Source: Vicugna pacos (lineage: Eukaryota > Chordata > Mammalia > Artiodactyla > Camelidae). Taken from it: 64,000 nt of DNA. The notes under the pieces are model-generated. The model had not been told where the DNA came from, searched no databases, and saw nothing but the letters and a program-made list of their open reading frames with translations. The stretch lies in assembly GCF_048564905.1 (NCBI RefSeq), contig NC_132995.1, positions 880,501-944,500 of the forward strand, given 5' to 3'. Positions 38,071-51,239 of the stretch are shown here, in pieces. Each line of letters begins with the position of its first letter. Position 1 is the stretch's first letter. The position numbers were made by a program, and so were the translations under genes.

Positions 38071-39567
38071 TAGAGAATAAGGATGGCACTGAGGCTGTAG
38101 GAGTTTGAGGTAAAAGGTTTGGGAGAATGGAGGTGCGTTATTAATTGTGCAGGCAAAAGACCATTTCTAGGGAGGAAACTGAGGCTCAGGGAGGGTGTGT
38201 CATTTTGTGAACTCTCAGCTTGGACAGGGATTTAGAATTCAGTGCCAGGTAGCCTGGTTCAGGGCATGGAGATTCTGGTCACTGCACTCTTCTTTCCCTC
38301 CCAGCTCAGCTCAAAGAACCTAAAAGAACACCTTGTCCATCCTGACATCCTGTTTCCCCTCCCCAAGCACCCTGCTCGTACTCCCATCTCCTGCTGATGG
38401 ACAGGACTATGCTTTCATTCAGAACCAACATTGATGGTTTTCTGTAAATGACTCCATTTATCTACACAACCTACCGAGTGCTCAGAGTCTGTTATTGTCC
38501 TCATTTCTGAAACTTGGCATCTGTTGCTCAGAGAGTTTAAGGGACTTTCACAAGGGGACACAGCTGTCGAGGAATTGATGAGTGTGGTTCCTCAGGACGC
38601 CACATCTGCTGGCTTCATCCTGTCCTTCCCAGCATGGACTCCAGGGATCCTCTCCTGCCCAGACACATCTGCTTTTCCCTGATCATGACACCCCTTGTGC
38701 ATCTCCACGAGGACATCCACTTCCACCTCCCCCATACACATTTCCTTTCTGAGAACACCTCTCCTGTGCAGTTCCTAACAGGGACAGCAGCACTAACACA
38801 GGCATCCCCAGAGGGTATGTGGTGTCACCCCAGAAGTGATACTGCTTTCAGTTGCCATATATAGTTATTTATTTCCAAGGACTTGTCCATCTTCAAAAAT
38901 CTTCCTTCAGGATGTCCCTGTCACATAGTTTCTCAGTTGATGAGGTCACTGGTCTGGGTACTGTGAGGCAGTGGAGGACTCAGAGTGTCCACTGTGGCTC
39001 TCACATATCCCCATCCCCAAGGCTCTTCCTTGTCATCCCCTTGCCTTGCCCCACTGCTCTTCCCACCTTACCAGGAAAATGTAAATCGCCGATTAATGAT
39101 TATTAATCAGCAGGAAATTTCCCTCTCCACCTGGAAACACACTTCATCAACCTTATGTTGAAAGATAACACTGCTGCTCACTTCAGTGAAGACTGTAAAA
39201 CCCCACTCTAAAATCATGAGTTTAATTGCATCTCTCCCAGGATTCTTGAAGTTGAGTTTCTTTCATGTGTCTGTTTTTTGCCTGTGTGTCTTGTTTAGTT
39301 AAGTTTCTGTTCCTGTATTTTTCCTACTTTTAATTTTTTGAATTTTGGCTATTTTTTTTCATTGACAATTAGAAGAATAGGAAATAGCAAAGACATCTGT
39401 GGAATTTCACTCGTTGAGCAATAATATGAATGACTAATTTTCTACATGGAATAGTGATTTGGAATACTAAAATATTTTCTCATTTTTCTTCAATGTCCTA
39501 TGCAAAATGTAATGGCCACATAGTTTATACACATTTAAGATCAATCTGTATTATTAACATATAGTCC
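38071..39567. other. 3' flank of gene B; no further gene recognised
   Basis: Non-coding, paralogous to about 6,230-7,640 in copy 1. Probably 3' UTR and intergenic DNA. Confidence 0.5.
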
Positions 39568-39577
39568 CTCACTCTTT

Positions 39578-39706
39578 TTTTTTGAGACGGGGGTTATTAG
39601 GTTTATTTATTTATTTATGTTTTAGAGGAGGTAGTGGGAATTGAACCCAGGACCTTGTGCATGCTAAGCATGCACTCTACCGCTTGAGGTATACCATCCC
39701 CCATCA
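39578..39706 (-). mobile_element. tRNA-derived SINE (antisense), only in copy 2
   Basis: GGGAATTGAACCCAGGACC and ACTCTACCGCTTGAGG. It is flanked by the direct repeat CTCACTCTTT (39,568-39,577 and 39,707-39,716). Copy 1 reads straight through at about 7,630. Confidence 0.95.
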
Positions 39707-39716
39707 CTCACTCTTT

Positions 39717-42284
39717 AAGTCCAGACATTCGATAACAGAATCAAACCCTGGTTTGTAATGTTAACCAATTGCCCTATTTCCCTGGTGTAAATACTCCCAA
39801 TGTAGGCAATGTCAAATTACCAGCTTGTCACGGAGCATGGAGTTCAGAAGCATTCCCAGTAGCCCAGTGTATTCTGTTTCCATCACACTAGGTACCTTAG
39901 CTGCAGATAATTTTAAGAATGTAACTAATAAACCATAGTACAATGATGATAAAGTGACAGGTTTTGTATGTCTTTTTAAATAGTTTAATGAATGTTGACT
40001 TTAATTTCACGTATTTAAAATGTACATTTTGATGTAGTGACATTCTTGTACACTCCTGACACTACGCTTCCTCCTACAATTTTTAAGTCATGCTCAGCAT
40101 TGACTCAGGAACATAATCAAATTTGTAACGACTATTTTTCAACATAAGTATAAACAGAATAACTGTATTTGAAGCCTGATGAACCCTTCCCCAGTCTCAC
40201 ATCATTTATCATTTCCATGCTTGTGTGTGTGTGTATCATGCACTTAGTGGGTTTTAGTTTATAATTTCAGGTATGTTGTTGAATGCATATCTTAGAATGC
40301 ATTTCTGAAATCAAAGAGCCCTTTCATACTCCATTATGTATAAATGTATTCTAACTATTACTGTATACTAGCATAATTGGGGACTCAGTGTGACAGATTT
40401 TGAATGCTAATACCCTTCAATGCAGCTTTTACCTACAACTGATACACCACTGCACAAAGGATGTGTGACAGCAGTGAGGCCCTGTTGGGGAAATGTAATG
40501 TACTGGCCCGCCACATCAAGTGTGGTCACACAAATGCGTAAACACTCCAGGGAGACTGGAACAGACATGTGATAGGGATACCCAACAGTCTAGTGTATAA
40601 GCCATGCACACAATCACACAGTCTCTGTGGATCACCTGTGATGTGGGTGCAGACTGGCTTGGAAAGGACTTCTCCCACATCACTCCATGTTTGATGATGC
40701 ACTGATGGAGTTCAGATCAGGGACTCAGTAAACACCTCAGTACAATTTGGAGACTCGTGGTGTGAGTAGCTTTGAGAAGGAGGAGGACCTGCGGTGGGAT
40801 ACTTACAGGCTATCTGGAATGTGTCAGCCTGCATTCAGCCCTCAGCATTTAGAATAAGGTTGGTCAAGTGTAGGTCTTGAGGAAAGGAGGGCACCTTCTT
40901 GACTGTATTTTTCTAATGGAGTGGAAGCAGCAGTGGGGTGATGGGTCAGGAAGTTAGAGGAAGAGCCTCAGGGACGGGGCCGCATCAGACATTCTTAGTT
41001 CTTCAGTGTCTTTCACGGTGCCAAGAATAGTGACCAGGACAACTGGGCAATGAGGCAGAAGGAACCTCTTGAAGCGGGCTTATGAAACAGATGGACAGGA
41101 CCTTGAAAACAAATGACTGCATATGGCAGTGAGGTCACATCTGGAGTGACATTGATGACCCTGTCCAGGGTGTCTAGTTCAGTGCTGCTGTCCCTGTGAA
41201 GAACTTGAGGAGAAGAAAGGTGTTTGCAGGAAGGAGATGTGCATTGGGGGAGGTGGGCCTTGAGGCCCTGGTGGAGATGCACATGTGGGGTAGGTAATTG
41301 AAGGAGTTGGAGTCCCTGCTGGGTCGGGTGGTGGGGAGAGAAGCCTGTAGACTTGTGCAGTGTTGAGGGACCACTCATAAATGGCCTGGCAGCTCTGTTC
41401 CCTTGTCATAGTGCCTCAGTGTCTCTGAGCTGCAGACCTCTAGTTTCAGAAATGAGGGTAACAGATTCTGAACACTGGGTGAGTTGGGTAGATAACAGGT
41501 CACTCACAGGAAAGCCATCAGTGAAAAGATAGTCTGACCATCAGCATCAGATGGGGACATGAGCAGAGCCCTCTGGCTGGGGGAAAGAGGGTGTTAGCAT
41601 GGACAAGGTGTTTGCATTTCCAGAGCTCAGGAGGCAAAGAGGAGTGCAGTGACCAGAGTCTTCATGCCCAGAACCAGGGCATGAATCCTAAATCCCTGTC
41701 CATTGCTAGGAGTTCACAAGGAGACAACACACCCTTTGTGGGACTCAGTTTCCTCCCAACAAATGGTCTTTTTGCTCATGGTTAAAGCAGGGGCATCTTC
41801 ATGCTGTGTTGCCACCTCAGACTCATCCAACTCCTGTGCTGTCCCTAAACTTTCCACTTTCTGCTTTACCTGAACACCCTCAGTCCCTTCCACAGTTTGA
41901 TGGGGAAGAAATGGGACTCCTGAAAAGACCCTGAGAACCTGTGTTCTTGGACCAAGGCAGAGGGACAAGCAGGGGCTGCCAAGTCCAGAGCCCTCCCTGT
42001 GGAGTCTCTCTGAGCCCTCTCTGGGGATGTGATCTTGAGGAAGCCCCCCGTTAGCCCTTGGCTTCAGACCTTTCACCAGATCTGAAATGGAATATCAATT
42101 TCACCCTTGGATTTAGAGGACTGGAGAGGGCACATGTTTGATGCAATTCCCTCAGTGCTCAGGTGGCCCTGTAGGTGCCACTTTTGGGAGGTGGATAAGG
42201 GTCCTTCCATCCTTTGTCCACGCTTACAGAAGTATGATCTGGTTTGACTAAAATGGAATTAACAGTGTTGAGGAAAACTTATTT
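39717..42284. other. Gene B 3' flank continued; no gene seen
   Basis: Parallels 7,640-11,265 of copy 1, without the LTR and the sense SINE found there. Confidence 0.55.
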
Positions 42285-42466
42285 TGACACCCCCCCATTA
42301 TACATATATATGTAAATATAGTCAGTTTACAATGTTCTGTCAACTCGTACAGTACAATGCTTCAGTCATACATGAACACACATACGTTCATTTTTATATT
42401 CTTTTCCACATTAAGTTACTACAAGATATTGAATACAGTTCCCTGTGCATTACAGTTGACACTTGT
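42285..42466 (-). mobile_element. L1 3'-end fragment (antisense), only in copy 2
   Basis: AGTCAGTTTACAATGTT, then GATATTGAATACAGTTCCC, is the reversed L1 3' end. TTGACAC at both sides looks like a short target-site duplication. Copy 1 is continuous here (about 11,295). Confidence 0.7.
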
Positions 42467-45400
42467 TAAAATGGTAAGAAATATTTTATCCTGGATTTTT
42501 GAGATAGGTGTCGAGGTTATTATAATATTGGAGGACTTAGTTCAACTTTAAGTAAAGACAGCTGCGGATCTGTAGCCAAGGAGCTGAGTGAAGGGGTCAG
42601 TGAATGGAAAATTACTAACAGGAAACATCAAGTATGATGGTTGAATTAAAAAAAAAAGTGAGGAGTTATTATGCTAAACTGACTTAACAAGAATCTTGCT
42701 GAAGAATGGCTAGAGAGATCAGATACCAAGGGTAGGAAATGAGGGTTTGATCAGATGATCAGCATGGTGTTACTCTTACTAAGCTGACTTTGCAGATATC
42801 TGTATAAAGTTGAGCTAAGTATGCCCTTCGGGGATGCATACCAGGTTCAGGTCTAGGAGGGAAGAGAGCTCAGTGGAGTGTGACTAAAGCTTGTTCAATA
42901 AAGGAAGAGACTTTTTTTCTCTGAATAACATAAGTTCATTTTTCATTTGTTTGTTTTCATTAATTATGGAACACCTGAGAGGTGATCAAAATGACAGAGT
43001 AAGAGGCTGTGGTACCAACTTTCCCCCACAAATAATCAAATATACATCTAGATGTGAAGCAATTCTTGCTGAAAATTATCTGGATACTGGCTGAGGAACT
43101 TGTATACACTCATGGCTGTAAGAAAGATACAGACACAAGTGGGTAGATAGGGAAGAAAAGTAATTGGGTCTGGAGGTGGGGACTCAGAGAAGAAGGGCGA
43201 TTGCAGGGGCAGACACCCAGCATGGGGAGCAAGTGGGTCAAGCCACGGATTTGGCTCCCAGTCCTAGGGTCTGTGTCTTGGAGATAAACTTTCTTGAGTG
43301 GTTGGAACACCAGTGGGACAGCCAGAGACCCTGGAGAAGCCTGGACCCTGCTTGGAAGGAATGTGTATACTGCCTGCCCTTGATGCTGGGAAGAGGGAGG
43401 TTTGATTTAGCAGCTACTTGTTTCCTCTGATCCTCTAACCACACCCCCTTGGCTGATCAGGTCCAATGTACTGGCTCTGCTAACTCCACACCCTCATGAC
43501 AATGGATCTGTGTCAGCCAAGAAAACATTCAACCCTGGGACCCAAAGGTAACCTGGGCCAGAGCCTGAGTGGGACTTCAGTGGCCATTGTCTCTTACTTC
43601 TCCACCAGTACATCAGAAGCAGCCCAGAATATACAAAGACCCAGGGAATAATAACTCAATGGCCAATATAGAAATCTCACTAGGAGTAATGAGTAACAAT
43701 GCAAGTCATAGAGAAGAATGCATAGATCGTCTGGAAGATAGAATAATGGAACTCACCCAGGCAGAAAGAAAAACAAATTTTTCAAAATGAAAGCAATCTA
43801 AGAGATCTCTAGGAGTATATTTAGAATTCAACATTCAAATTACAGGGGTTCCAGAAGGAGAAGAGAATGGGATTGCAAATGTATTGAAAAAATTATGGAT
43901 GAAAACTTCCCTAATTTGAAAAAGGAAACAGAAACCCATGTACAGGAAGTACATAGCTTCCCAATCAACATGAACCCAAACAGTCCTGAACTAAGACGTA
44001 TCAAAATTACAATGGCAGAAGTGAAAGAGAATTCTAAATGCAGCAGGTGAAAAACAGTCATCTACGAGAGAATCCCCACAGGCTGTCAGCTGATTTCTCT
44101 GCTGATACTTGGCAGCCCAAGCCTTGGCAGGCTTGACATATTCAAATACTGAAAGGGAGAACCCTGCAACCTAAGATACTCTACCCAGTCAGATTACCAT
44201 TTAGTATAGAAAGAGAGATGAAGAATGTCCAGACAAGCAAAAACCTAAAGAAATAATACTAACCTGACCCTGAAAGTAATGTTGAAGAGTATTCTCTAAA
44301 TGGAAAAGAAGGAAGAATCTACAGGAAAGGGAAATGTATATTAACGAATGAAGATCACTTAAATAAGCTGGTCAGCAGATTAAAATATAAAAGAAGTGTA
44401 CAAGCAGCTATAACTACAAAAAAACATTTAAGGGATGGGCATGAAGATGTAAAATATGACATCAAAACCACAAAATGTGTGGGAGGGGAGTAAAAAATGA
44501 AGACATTTTAGAATGTATTTGAAGTTAAATGACTAACAGTTTAAAACAAGTAGGCATAATTATGGGTCATATTATACGAACCGATTGGTAACCATAAATC
44601 AAAAGCCTACAACAGATAAGCAAAAAAAAAGGAACAGAAGCATAGTCCTAAAGAAAACATCAAACTGTGAGAAGAAACAGGAAATGAAGAGTACTACAAA
44701 AAACAACAAGAAAACAAGTAATAAAATGGAAATAAGTACATACTTATCATTATTTACATTAAATGTCAAAGGAATAAATGCTCTAATCAAAAGACATTGT
44801 AGGTGATTGGATTTTAAAAAGACCCTTCCAAATGCAACCTACAAGAGACTGACTTCAGGGCTAAAAACACACAAAGTGAAGCGATGGAAAAAATTATTTC
44901 ATGAAAAGCAAAATGACTAGAAAAAGGGTGGAGGGGAACTGGTCATATCAGACAAAATAGACTTTAAAACAAAGGGTGTGTCTAAAGACAAAGAAGGCCA
45001 GTAATAATCATAAGGGGACCACTAAAAAATGAGGATATTATACTCACTAATATATATGAACCCAATATAGAAGCACCTTCTCAAGCTATTCCAAAAGAAT
45101 TCCAAAAGAGAACGGAACACTGCCAAATTGATTCTACAAAATCACTGCTAACCTAATACCAAAACCAGACGAGACACTATAAAAAGAAAAGAAAAAGAAA
45201 ATTACAGGCCACTATCTTTGGTGAATATAGACGCAAAACTCCTCAAAAAAATACTAGCAAACTGAATCCAACAATATTTTAAAAGGATCATACACCATGA
45301 TCAATTTGCATTTATTTCACGGTCCTAAGAATGATTCAGCATTCACAAGCCAATCATTACGAGTCACCCCATTAACAAAAGGAAGGATAAAAATCACACA

Positions 45401-45605
45401 ATTATCTCAATAGACAGAAAAAAATTGACAAAATTCAGTATCCATTTATGATATGATAAAAACTCATCAAAATGGGTAAGGAGGAAATATATGTCAAGAG
45501 AATAAAGGCCATTTTTGGATACACCCACAGCCAGCATCATAATCAATGGTAACAAGCCAAGAGCCTTTCTCTTAAATTCAGGAAGGAGTGAAAAATTCCC
45601 ACTCT

Positions 45606-45696
45606 TTGGGGGAGTGTAGTAGGTCAGTGGTAGAGCATGTGCCTAACATGAGTGAGGTCCTGTGTTCAATTCCCAGTACCTACATTAAAAAAAAAA
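45606..45696 (+). mobile_element. tRNA-derived SINE (sense) nested in L1
   Basis: GGTCAGTGGTAGAGCATGTG, then TTCAATTCCCAGTACC, and an A tail. The flanks ATTCCCACTCT and ATCCCACTCT are a target-site duplication. Confidence 0.95.
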
Positions 45697-47153
45697 ATCC
45701 CACTCTCACCACTTACATTTAACTTTTTATTGGACGCCCTATCCACAGTAAATAGGAGAAAGAAAATGCATCCAAATTTTAAGGGAAGAGGTAAAACTGT
45801 CAACTATTTGCAGGTGTCATGATACCTTATATAAAAAAGCCTAAATTCTCCACACAAAAGGTATTAAAACTAATGAATTCAGCAAAGTTATAGGATACTG
45901 AGGATCAAAATCGAGAAATCTTTTGTTCCTATACACTAATAATGTAGTATCAGAAAAAGAAAGTAAAATATCTTTTAAAACTGCTTCAAAAAGAATGTAA
46001 CACCTAGGAATGAAATTAACCAAGGGGGTGAAAGACATACACCTAGAAAACTATAAAACACGGATGAAGGAGATTGATGACAATACAAAGAAATGGATAA
46101 TCAGCATGTGCTCTTGGATTGTAAGAATTAGTATTGTTAAAATGGCCATACTACACAAAGCAATTTACAGATGTAATGCATTCTATATCCACAGACTCAT
46201 GACATTTTCAAAAACGTAGAAAAAATCCTAAAATTCACAGGCTATGAGAAAAAAAGGACAAACAAGCAATCAACCATTGCAAATCATTTGAAGAAAAAGC
46301 AAAGCTGAAGGTATCACCCTCCCAGACTTCAGATTATACTACCAAACTGTAGTAATCAAACTGCATAGTACTGGCAGAAAAACAGACACATAGATTAATG
46401 GCATTGAACAGAGAGCCCAGAAATAAGTGCATGCACCTATGGTCAATAAATGTATAACAAAGGAAGCAAGAATATAAGGGAGAAAATGCAATCTGTTCCA
46501 GAAGTGGGCCAGGAAAACTGGACAGCCACATGTAAAACAGATTTGACCATTACCTCACACCATATACAAAAATAAACTCAAAATGAATTTAGGACCTAAA
46601 TATAAGACCTGAAACCAGAAAATATCTAGAAGAGAACATAGGTGGAATGCTCTTTGACATAAGTTGTAGCAATATTTTTTGATCTGTTACCTAGCACAAA
46701 ATAAGTAAAAGCAAAAATAAACAAATGGGACCTAATTAAATTTAAAAGCTTTTGCACCACAAAGGAAACTATTGACAAGACAAAAAGACAACTTATGGAA
46801 TGGGAGAAAATATCTGCAAGTGATATGACCAATAAGTGGTCAATATCCTAAATATATGAACAGCTCATGCTACTCAATGTAAAAAAACCCAAACAATCCA
46901 ATCAAAAACATGGTCAGAAGTACTAAGTAAACATTATTTCTTATGAAGTTTGCTGAAAAGCTAAAAATAGATTTACCATATGATCCAGCAGTCTTATTGC
47001 TGGGCATATATCCTGACAAAAGTAATTTGAAAAGTACATAGAATCTAATGTTTATAGAAGCATTATTCACACTAGCTGAGGCATAGAAGCATCCTAATTT
47101 TTCATAAACAGATAAATGGATAAATAAGTTGAAAGATATCTATATCTATATCT

Positions 47154-47175
47154 ACACACACACACACACACACAC
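47154..47175. repeat. (CA)n microsatellite
   Basis: About eleven CA units inside the L1 3' region. Confidence 0.9.
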
Positions 47176-47490
47176 GAATATTACTCAGCCATGAAAAGAA
47201 TAATATAATGCCATTAGCAACAACGTGGATGGACCTAGAGATTATCATACTAAATGAAGTAAGTCAGACAAAGACAAATATATTACTTATATGTGGAATC
47301 TTAAAAAAAAAGATAAATGAACTTATTTCCAAAACAGAAACAGACTCACAGACAAAAAACCTTATGGTTACCAAAAGAGAAAAGAGGATGAGAGAGAAAT
47401 TAGAAGTTTGGTATTAACAGATACTCAGCACTATACAGAAAACAGATAAACAACAAGGACCTACTGTATAGCACAGGGAACTCTAGGTTC

Positions 47491-48199
47491 CCTAGGTTGT
47501 TTGGTTTTACTGTGTTATGTTCACTGGGATGTGCTGTAACCTTTTCACAATATCTGGTATTTGGAACTTTCTGCAACTTAACAATTTCTGGAAAACAAAG
47601 CACACTTTGGTTTAACCAGTTTAACTCCACCCCTTCCCTGCTTACTGCTGCCTAGTGAATATTCACACACTGGTCACACCCTGTGTATCTCCAGGAGTGT
47701 CAAATGGCACAGATGTCCACCGGCACTAGACCTGAATTCCCCATCCCATCAATATCTAGTTTACAGGAAATATGGGGGATAGGTATAATAGTCAAAGCAA
47801 ATTAAGAATAAAGTCTCCCTTTTGCAAAAAAAAGTAGAGCACTTTCTCCACTCTTAGAGCATTTCCCTTAGCAAATTTTCACCCTCATTTTTCACCTTTA
47901 TTAAGTAGAATTGTTGCAATTTGACTGCACATATACAATATACTGCATGCAAATACATATATACAATATACAGCACATACATACATTTTAACATTTACAC
48001 ATGTGTACTGTTCATTGTTTCTAAGAACAGTTACAGCTTTAGCTTTTTCAACTTACATTGTTATCAAAGGAATAAAGCCAACCACAAAATAAAAATCAAC
48101 AGAATGCAGTAATCCAGTCATAAAGGACAGTCAAATGTGCTTATGTATATTCACAAAATCAATCACCTAAGTTAAAAATAGTACGTTCATTTGTGTCCC
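47491..48199. other. Unassigned AT-rich spacer
   Basis: No gene seen. Short TA/CA-rich runs occur near 47,930-47,990. Confidence 0.4.
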
Positions 48200-48350
48200 T
48201 TTTTTTTTTTTAGATTCCACATATAAGTGATATCATATGGCATTTTTCTTTCTCTTTCTGGCTTACTTCACTTAGAATGATGATCTCCAGATCTATCCAT
48301 GTTCCTTTAGCAAATAATTGTAAATTCTTTGTCCCTTTGGGATGTATATA
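48200..48350 (-). mobile_element. L1 3' fragment (antisense)
   Basis: A T-run, then AGATTCCACATATAAGTGAT and GATCTCCAGATCTATCCATG, is the reversed L1 ORF2 end. Confidence 0.8.
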
Positions 48351-48589
48351 AATCTTTCAAAAAGCTAAATATTTTATTTAAATCTCTTCCCAGATTTATA
48401 ACTGTGTACGAATGTGCTCCCAGGGATTTAATTTATGGAGGTGACTGAGGACCGGAGAGACTAATGCCATTTGAAGTTCCCCAGGGACATGAGAGGCCCA
48501 GTGTGCCAAGTAGGGACGTAGGAAACCTGTCCCATGAGAGGTCAGGAAGCTGAGAGAACCGGGGCTGTGCCTTCATGACTGCAGAGGCC

Positions 48590-49450
48590 CGAAGAACTAG
48601 CAGTGAGCGCCCCGCTACAGAAAACGCACGTTCTGGAGTCCCAGGCTGCGGGTTTGTAACTCGGGGCCGTGAGACGCGCTGGGAGGTGGGCCGGGACGAG
48701 GTCGGGCATCCGGGCGTCTAGCGGTGGGCCCTCGCCGCCCCGCGATCCGGACCCGTCCTACTGACATTCGCGACGGTTGTCGAGCGCCGCCTGGCGGCCA
48801 CTTTTACATTATCGCTTCCCTCCCGAGCTCCGGAGTCCTTCGCAAAGGGAGGGATTCTGTCGCAGTGCCCGAGTCAGAGTTCCGAGAGTTCGGCGGCGCG
48901 GGCAGGATCATCCCGGCCTTGAGGATTGGGTGTGCGATGTGCTCTCGCCGGAGATTGGATCCGTAGGATTGCGGGGACTTGCCCCCGTCGGGCTCCGGGG
49001 CTCGGGTGAGGGGCCGTCCGGCCCGTAGAGCAGCCTCCGCGGGGCTCCTCCGGGTGAGGAGACCGACCGGGGCCCGGCCTCTGCTGGAGAGGTGAGGGTG
49101 AACGTGTCCGGAAGCCGGTACTCCGGAGGTGAGAACCGGCTGGGCCGGGCGGGGAGGCCCGCGGAGGGCGCGACGAGCTCAGGTTGGACTCGAGAGGGTC
49201 ACGGTGGGCGGAGGGGCCTCCGCGGAATTTGTCCCGAGTCCGGATCCGGAGACCCTGATGGAACGGGCTTGCCCGCGCAGGAGACCCGTGGAGGCGCACC
49301 CGGGCCGCTCCGTCTCACGCGGGTCCACGTGAGTCGGGCAGAGCATACGGGGGGCGCAGCGCTGGGGCCGGGCTGCCCCGGAGCCAGGCGTGGTCACTCG
49401 TTCTCCCCAAGTTAGCGCTGCAGCCCGGCCCCCAGGGCTCCCCCAAACTG
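48590..49450. promoter_or_regulatory. Orphan CpG island
   Basis: Strongly CpG-rich block, far richer than anything around it, with an ETS-type core (CCGGAAGC near 49,109) and several GT-AG-compatible donors (for example GGAGAG|GTGAGGG near 49,090). It lies about 10.6 kb beyond gene B, comparable to the roughly 12.9 kb between gene A's stop and gene B's promoter, so it may be the promoter of the next cluster gene. I found no MAAAAL-type first exon in it. Open frames on both strands are CpG-island artefacts until shown otherwise. Confidence 0.55.
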
Positions 49451-49491
49451 TAATAGGTGAAAATATCTTCCTTTAAAATCGGGTTTTAAGA

Positions 49492-49627
49492 GTTTTTTTT
49501 TAAACTAATTTTGGGGGCTAATGAGGTCTATATACTTAATTTTTTTTTTGAAGGGACTGGGGAGTGAACCTAGTAACATTACTACATACTGTATATTCAC
49601 GCTACCATTTGAGCTATATCCTCCCCA
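49492..49627 (-). mobile_element. Diverged tRNA-derived SINE (antisense)
   Basis: GGGAGTGAACCTAGTAAC and GAGCTATATCCTCCCC, with a T-rich left end. Confidence 0.8.
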
Positions 49628-50089
49628 ACTAAGGGTTTCTCTAAAGATTTGGCGCCACCTCTATGGAAAGAAAAGATGAAGGCAGGCCCCTCCTACCTGT
49701 CCCGACATAGACAGATGGGTGAGAAATTCCAGAATTCCTTTGGATAAAAAGCGAAGAGCTACCGCAGAACATCCCCTAGATTCCCAGGCACATTTAGGAT
49801 AAACTGTAACAAGTGATGCTCTCACTAAAAGACTAGGTTTATCTTGAGAACTCTGCCTTCTTGACTATACAATGAAGATGCCCGTAAAGCTGTTTTCTTT
49901 CTCTCCTGACTTTGTGGAGACTTCCTGGGTTGGCAGGTTTTTTGTTAATCATTTCCCCAGCAATGGTCAGCACGTTAAACAGTATCGGATCCAATTTAGG
50001 AGAAATTGAGAAGGTGGCAAATCTATCAGGTAGAGGACCCCAGGAAGTGACAAATTAGAATTTTTGAAAAGGTCATTCATATCCTAATT
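49628..50089. other. Unassigned sequence downstream of the CpG island
   Basis: No gene or named repeat recognised. Confidence 0.4.
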
Positions 50090-50570
50090 GCAGTATGTTT
50101 ATGTACAACGTTACCTCAGTTTCTGGTGTACAGCAGTGTTTCTGTCGTACATGTTTGTTTTCGTATCCTTTTTCAAGATATTGAAAATACCGTGAACAGT
50201 TCCTGGGGCTATATAGAAGAAATTTGTTTTATATGTGTATCTGCAGATTTTGAACTCCCAATTTATCCCTTTCCCCCCAGGTAACTAGGAGTTTGTTTAC
50301 TCCGTCTGAGTCTGAGTCTGTTTCTGTATTGTAGGTGACTTCATTTGTGTGTGTTCTAAGATTCCACTTGAGTGGTTATCCTATGGTATTTTTCTTTCTC
50401 TGGCTGGTTTACTTAGAGATGATGATCTCCAGGTCCATCCATGTTGCTACATAATGGCACTAATTTTTTTACGGTTGAGTGGTACTCTACTGTATGTACA
50501 CACTATATATAGTGTATATACACACGCAGGTTCTTTAATGAACACTAGGGGTGCATGTGTCTTTTTGAAT
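50090..50570 (-). mobile_element. L1 3' end (antisense)
   Basis: TTTCTGGTGTACAGCAGTG, then GATGATCTCCAGGTCCATCC: the L1 3' UTR and ORF2 tail in reverse, 5'-truncated. Confidence 0.8.
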
Positions 50571-51239
50571 TAGAGTCCCCTCTGTGTATGGAATTGAATA
50601 TACTTTAAACACATTTTTAAGACGATTAAACGTCCCGTGAAGATGTCTGTGTCCTCATCCTGTACCTTGTAAACATTACCTTATTTGGTATTACGTAAAT
50701 GTGATGAGGAATATTGAGATGGGATTAGTTTGAACTTATCTATGTATGCCTAGTAATGTACTCACAAGTCTCCTAGTAAAGACAGGCAGAGAGAAATCCT
50801 ACCATACAGAGGAAGGATATTTGACCAAAGTATTAATTGAGTAAGGGAGTGGTCTAGAAACAGAAGGAATGTGGGGGTAGGGCCTATGCAAAAATGACCC
50901 AGTAATTTGAGTTGAAAAAATATTCTAATGCCAATTTTATAGGTTAAGGAAAAAACTTTTGGTTTCAGAAGTGTACACCTGTGCAAAAGCTTTATCAAAC
51001 CCTGCATTTCAGGAACCACTGGGCCTGTGCAGGGATCTCGTTAAGGGCCTCCATTTTTAAGCATGCCATGGGATACAGCTGCGCACATCAATTACAATCA
51101 CCTTTTCTCTACCTATCATCTTTCCCTACACCTAAGACCACCCTGATCTTTATGTGATCAATCTCTCTAAGGGCATCTTGCCTCTTGAAGTGAGTTTAGT
51201 TCTGGTAATAGTTTGAAACTGCCCACAGTTGGGAGTATG
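50571..51239. other. Unassigned sequence
   Basis: 50,640-50,740 resembles a common old MaLR-type motif (AGATGTCTGTGTCCTCATCC) but is too short to assign. Nothing else recognised. Confidence 0.35.

Larger units (their letters stand above)
29240..44160. repeat. Tandem segmental duplication, copy 2 (contains gene B last exon)
   Basis: This is the partner of window positions 1-14,000. It carries the gene B finger exon. Copy 2 alone contains the PABPC1 retrocopy (29,866-32,592), a SINE (39,578-39,706) and an antisense L1 3' fragment (about 42,285-42,466). Each interrupts sequence that is continuous in copy 1, so each came after the duplication. The true left boundary may lie a little before 29,240, because copy 1 runs off the window there. 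Confidence 0.85.
42960..47490 (+). mobile_element. L1 element (sense), 5' UTR to 3' end, decayed
   Basis: The 5' leader (GAGGTGATCAAAATGACAGAG) matches 11,790 in copy 1. Then come ORF1-like sequence (43,680-44,200), RT-type sequence (45,120-45,560), the ORF2 C-terminal part and the 3' end (CTACTGTATAGCACAGGGAA at about 47,461). Middle parts are missing and the frames are broken. A SINE is nested at 45,606-45,696 and a (CA)n run sits at 47,154-47,175. Confidence 0.8.

Noticed and set aside
36261-38089. Same type of long shadow frames across the gene B fingers, up to 419 codons on the minus strand
   Set aside because: Same cause as in gene A; the C2H2 frame is clearly the coding one.
48724-49415. 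Open frames of 80-141 codons in the second CpG island
   Set aside because: Same reason; arginine/proline/glycine-rich translations typical of CpG islands.
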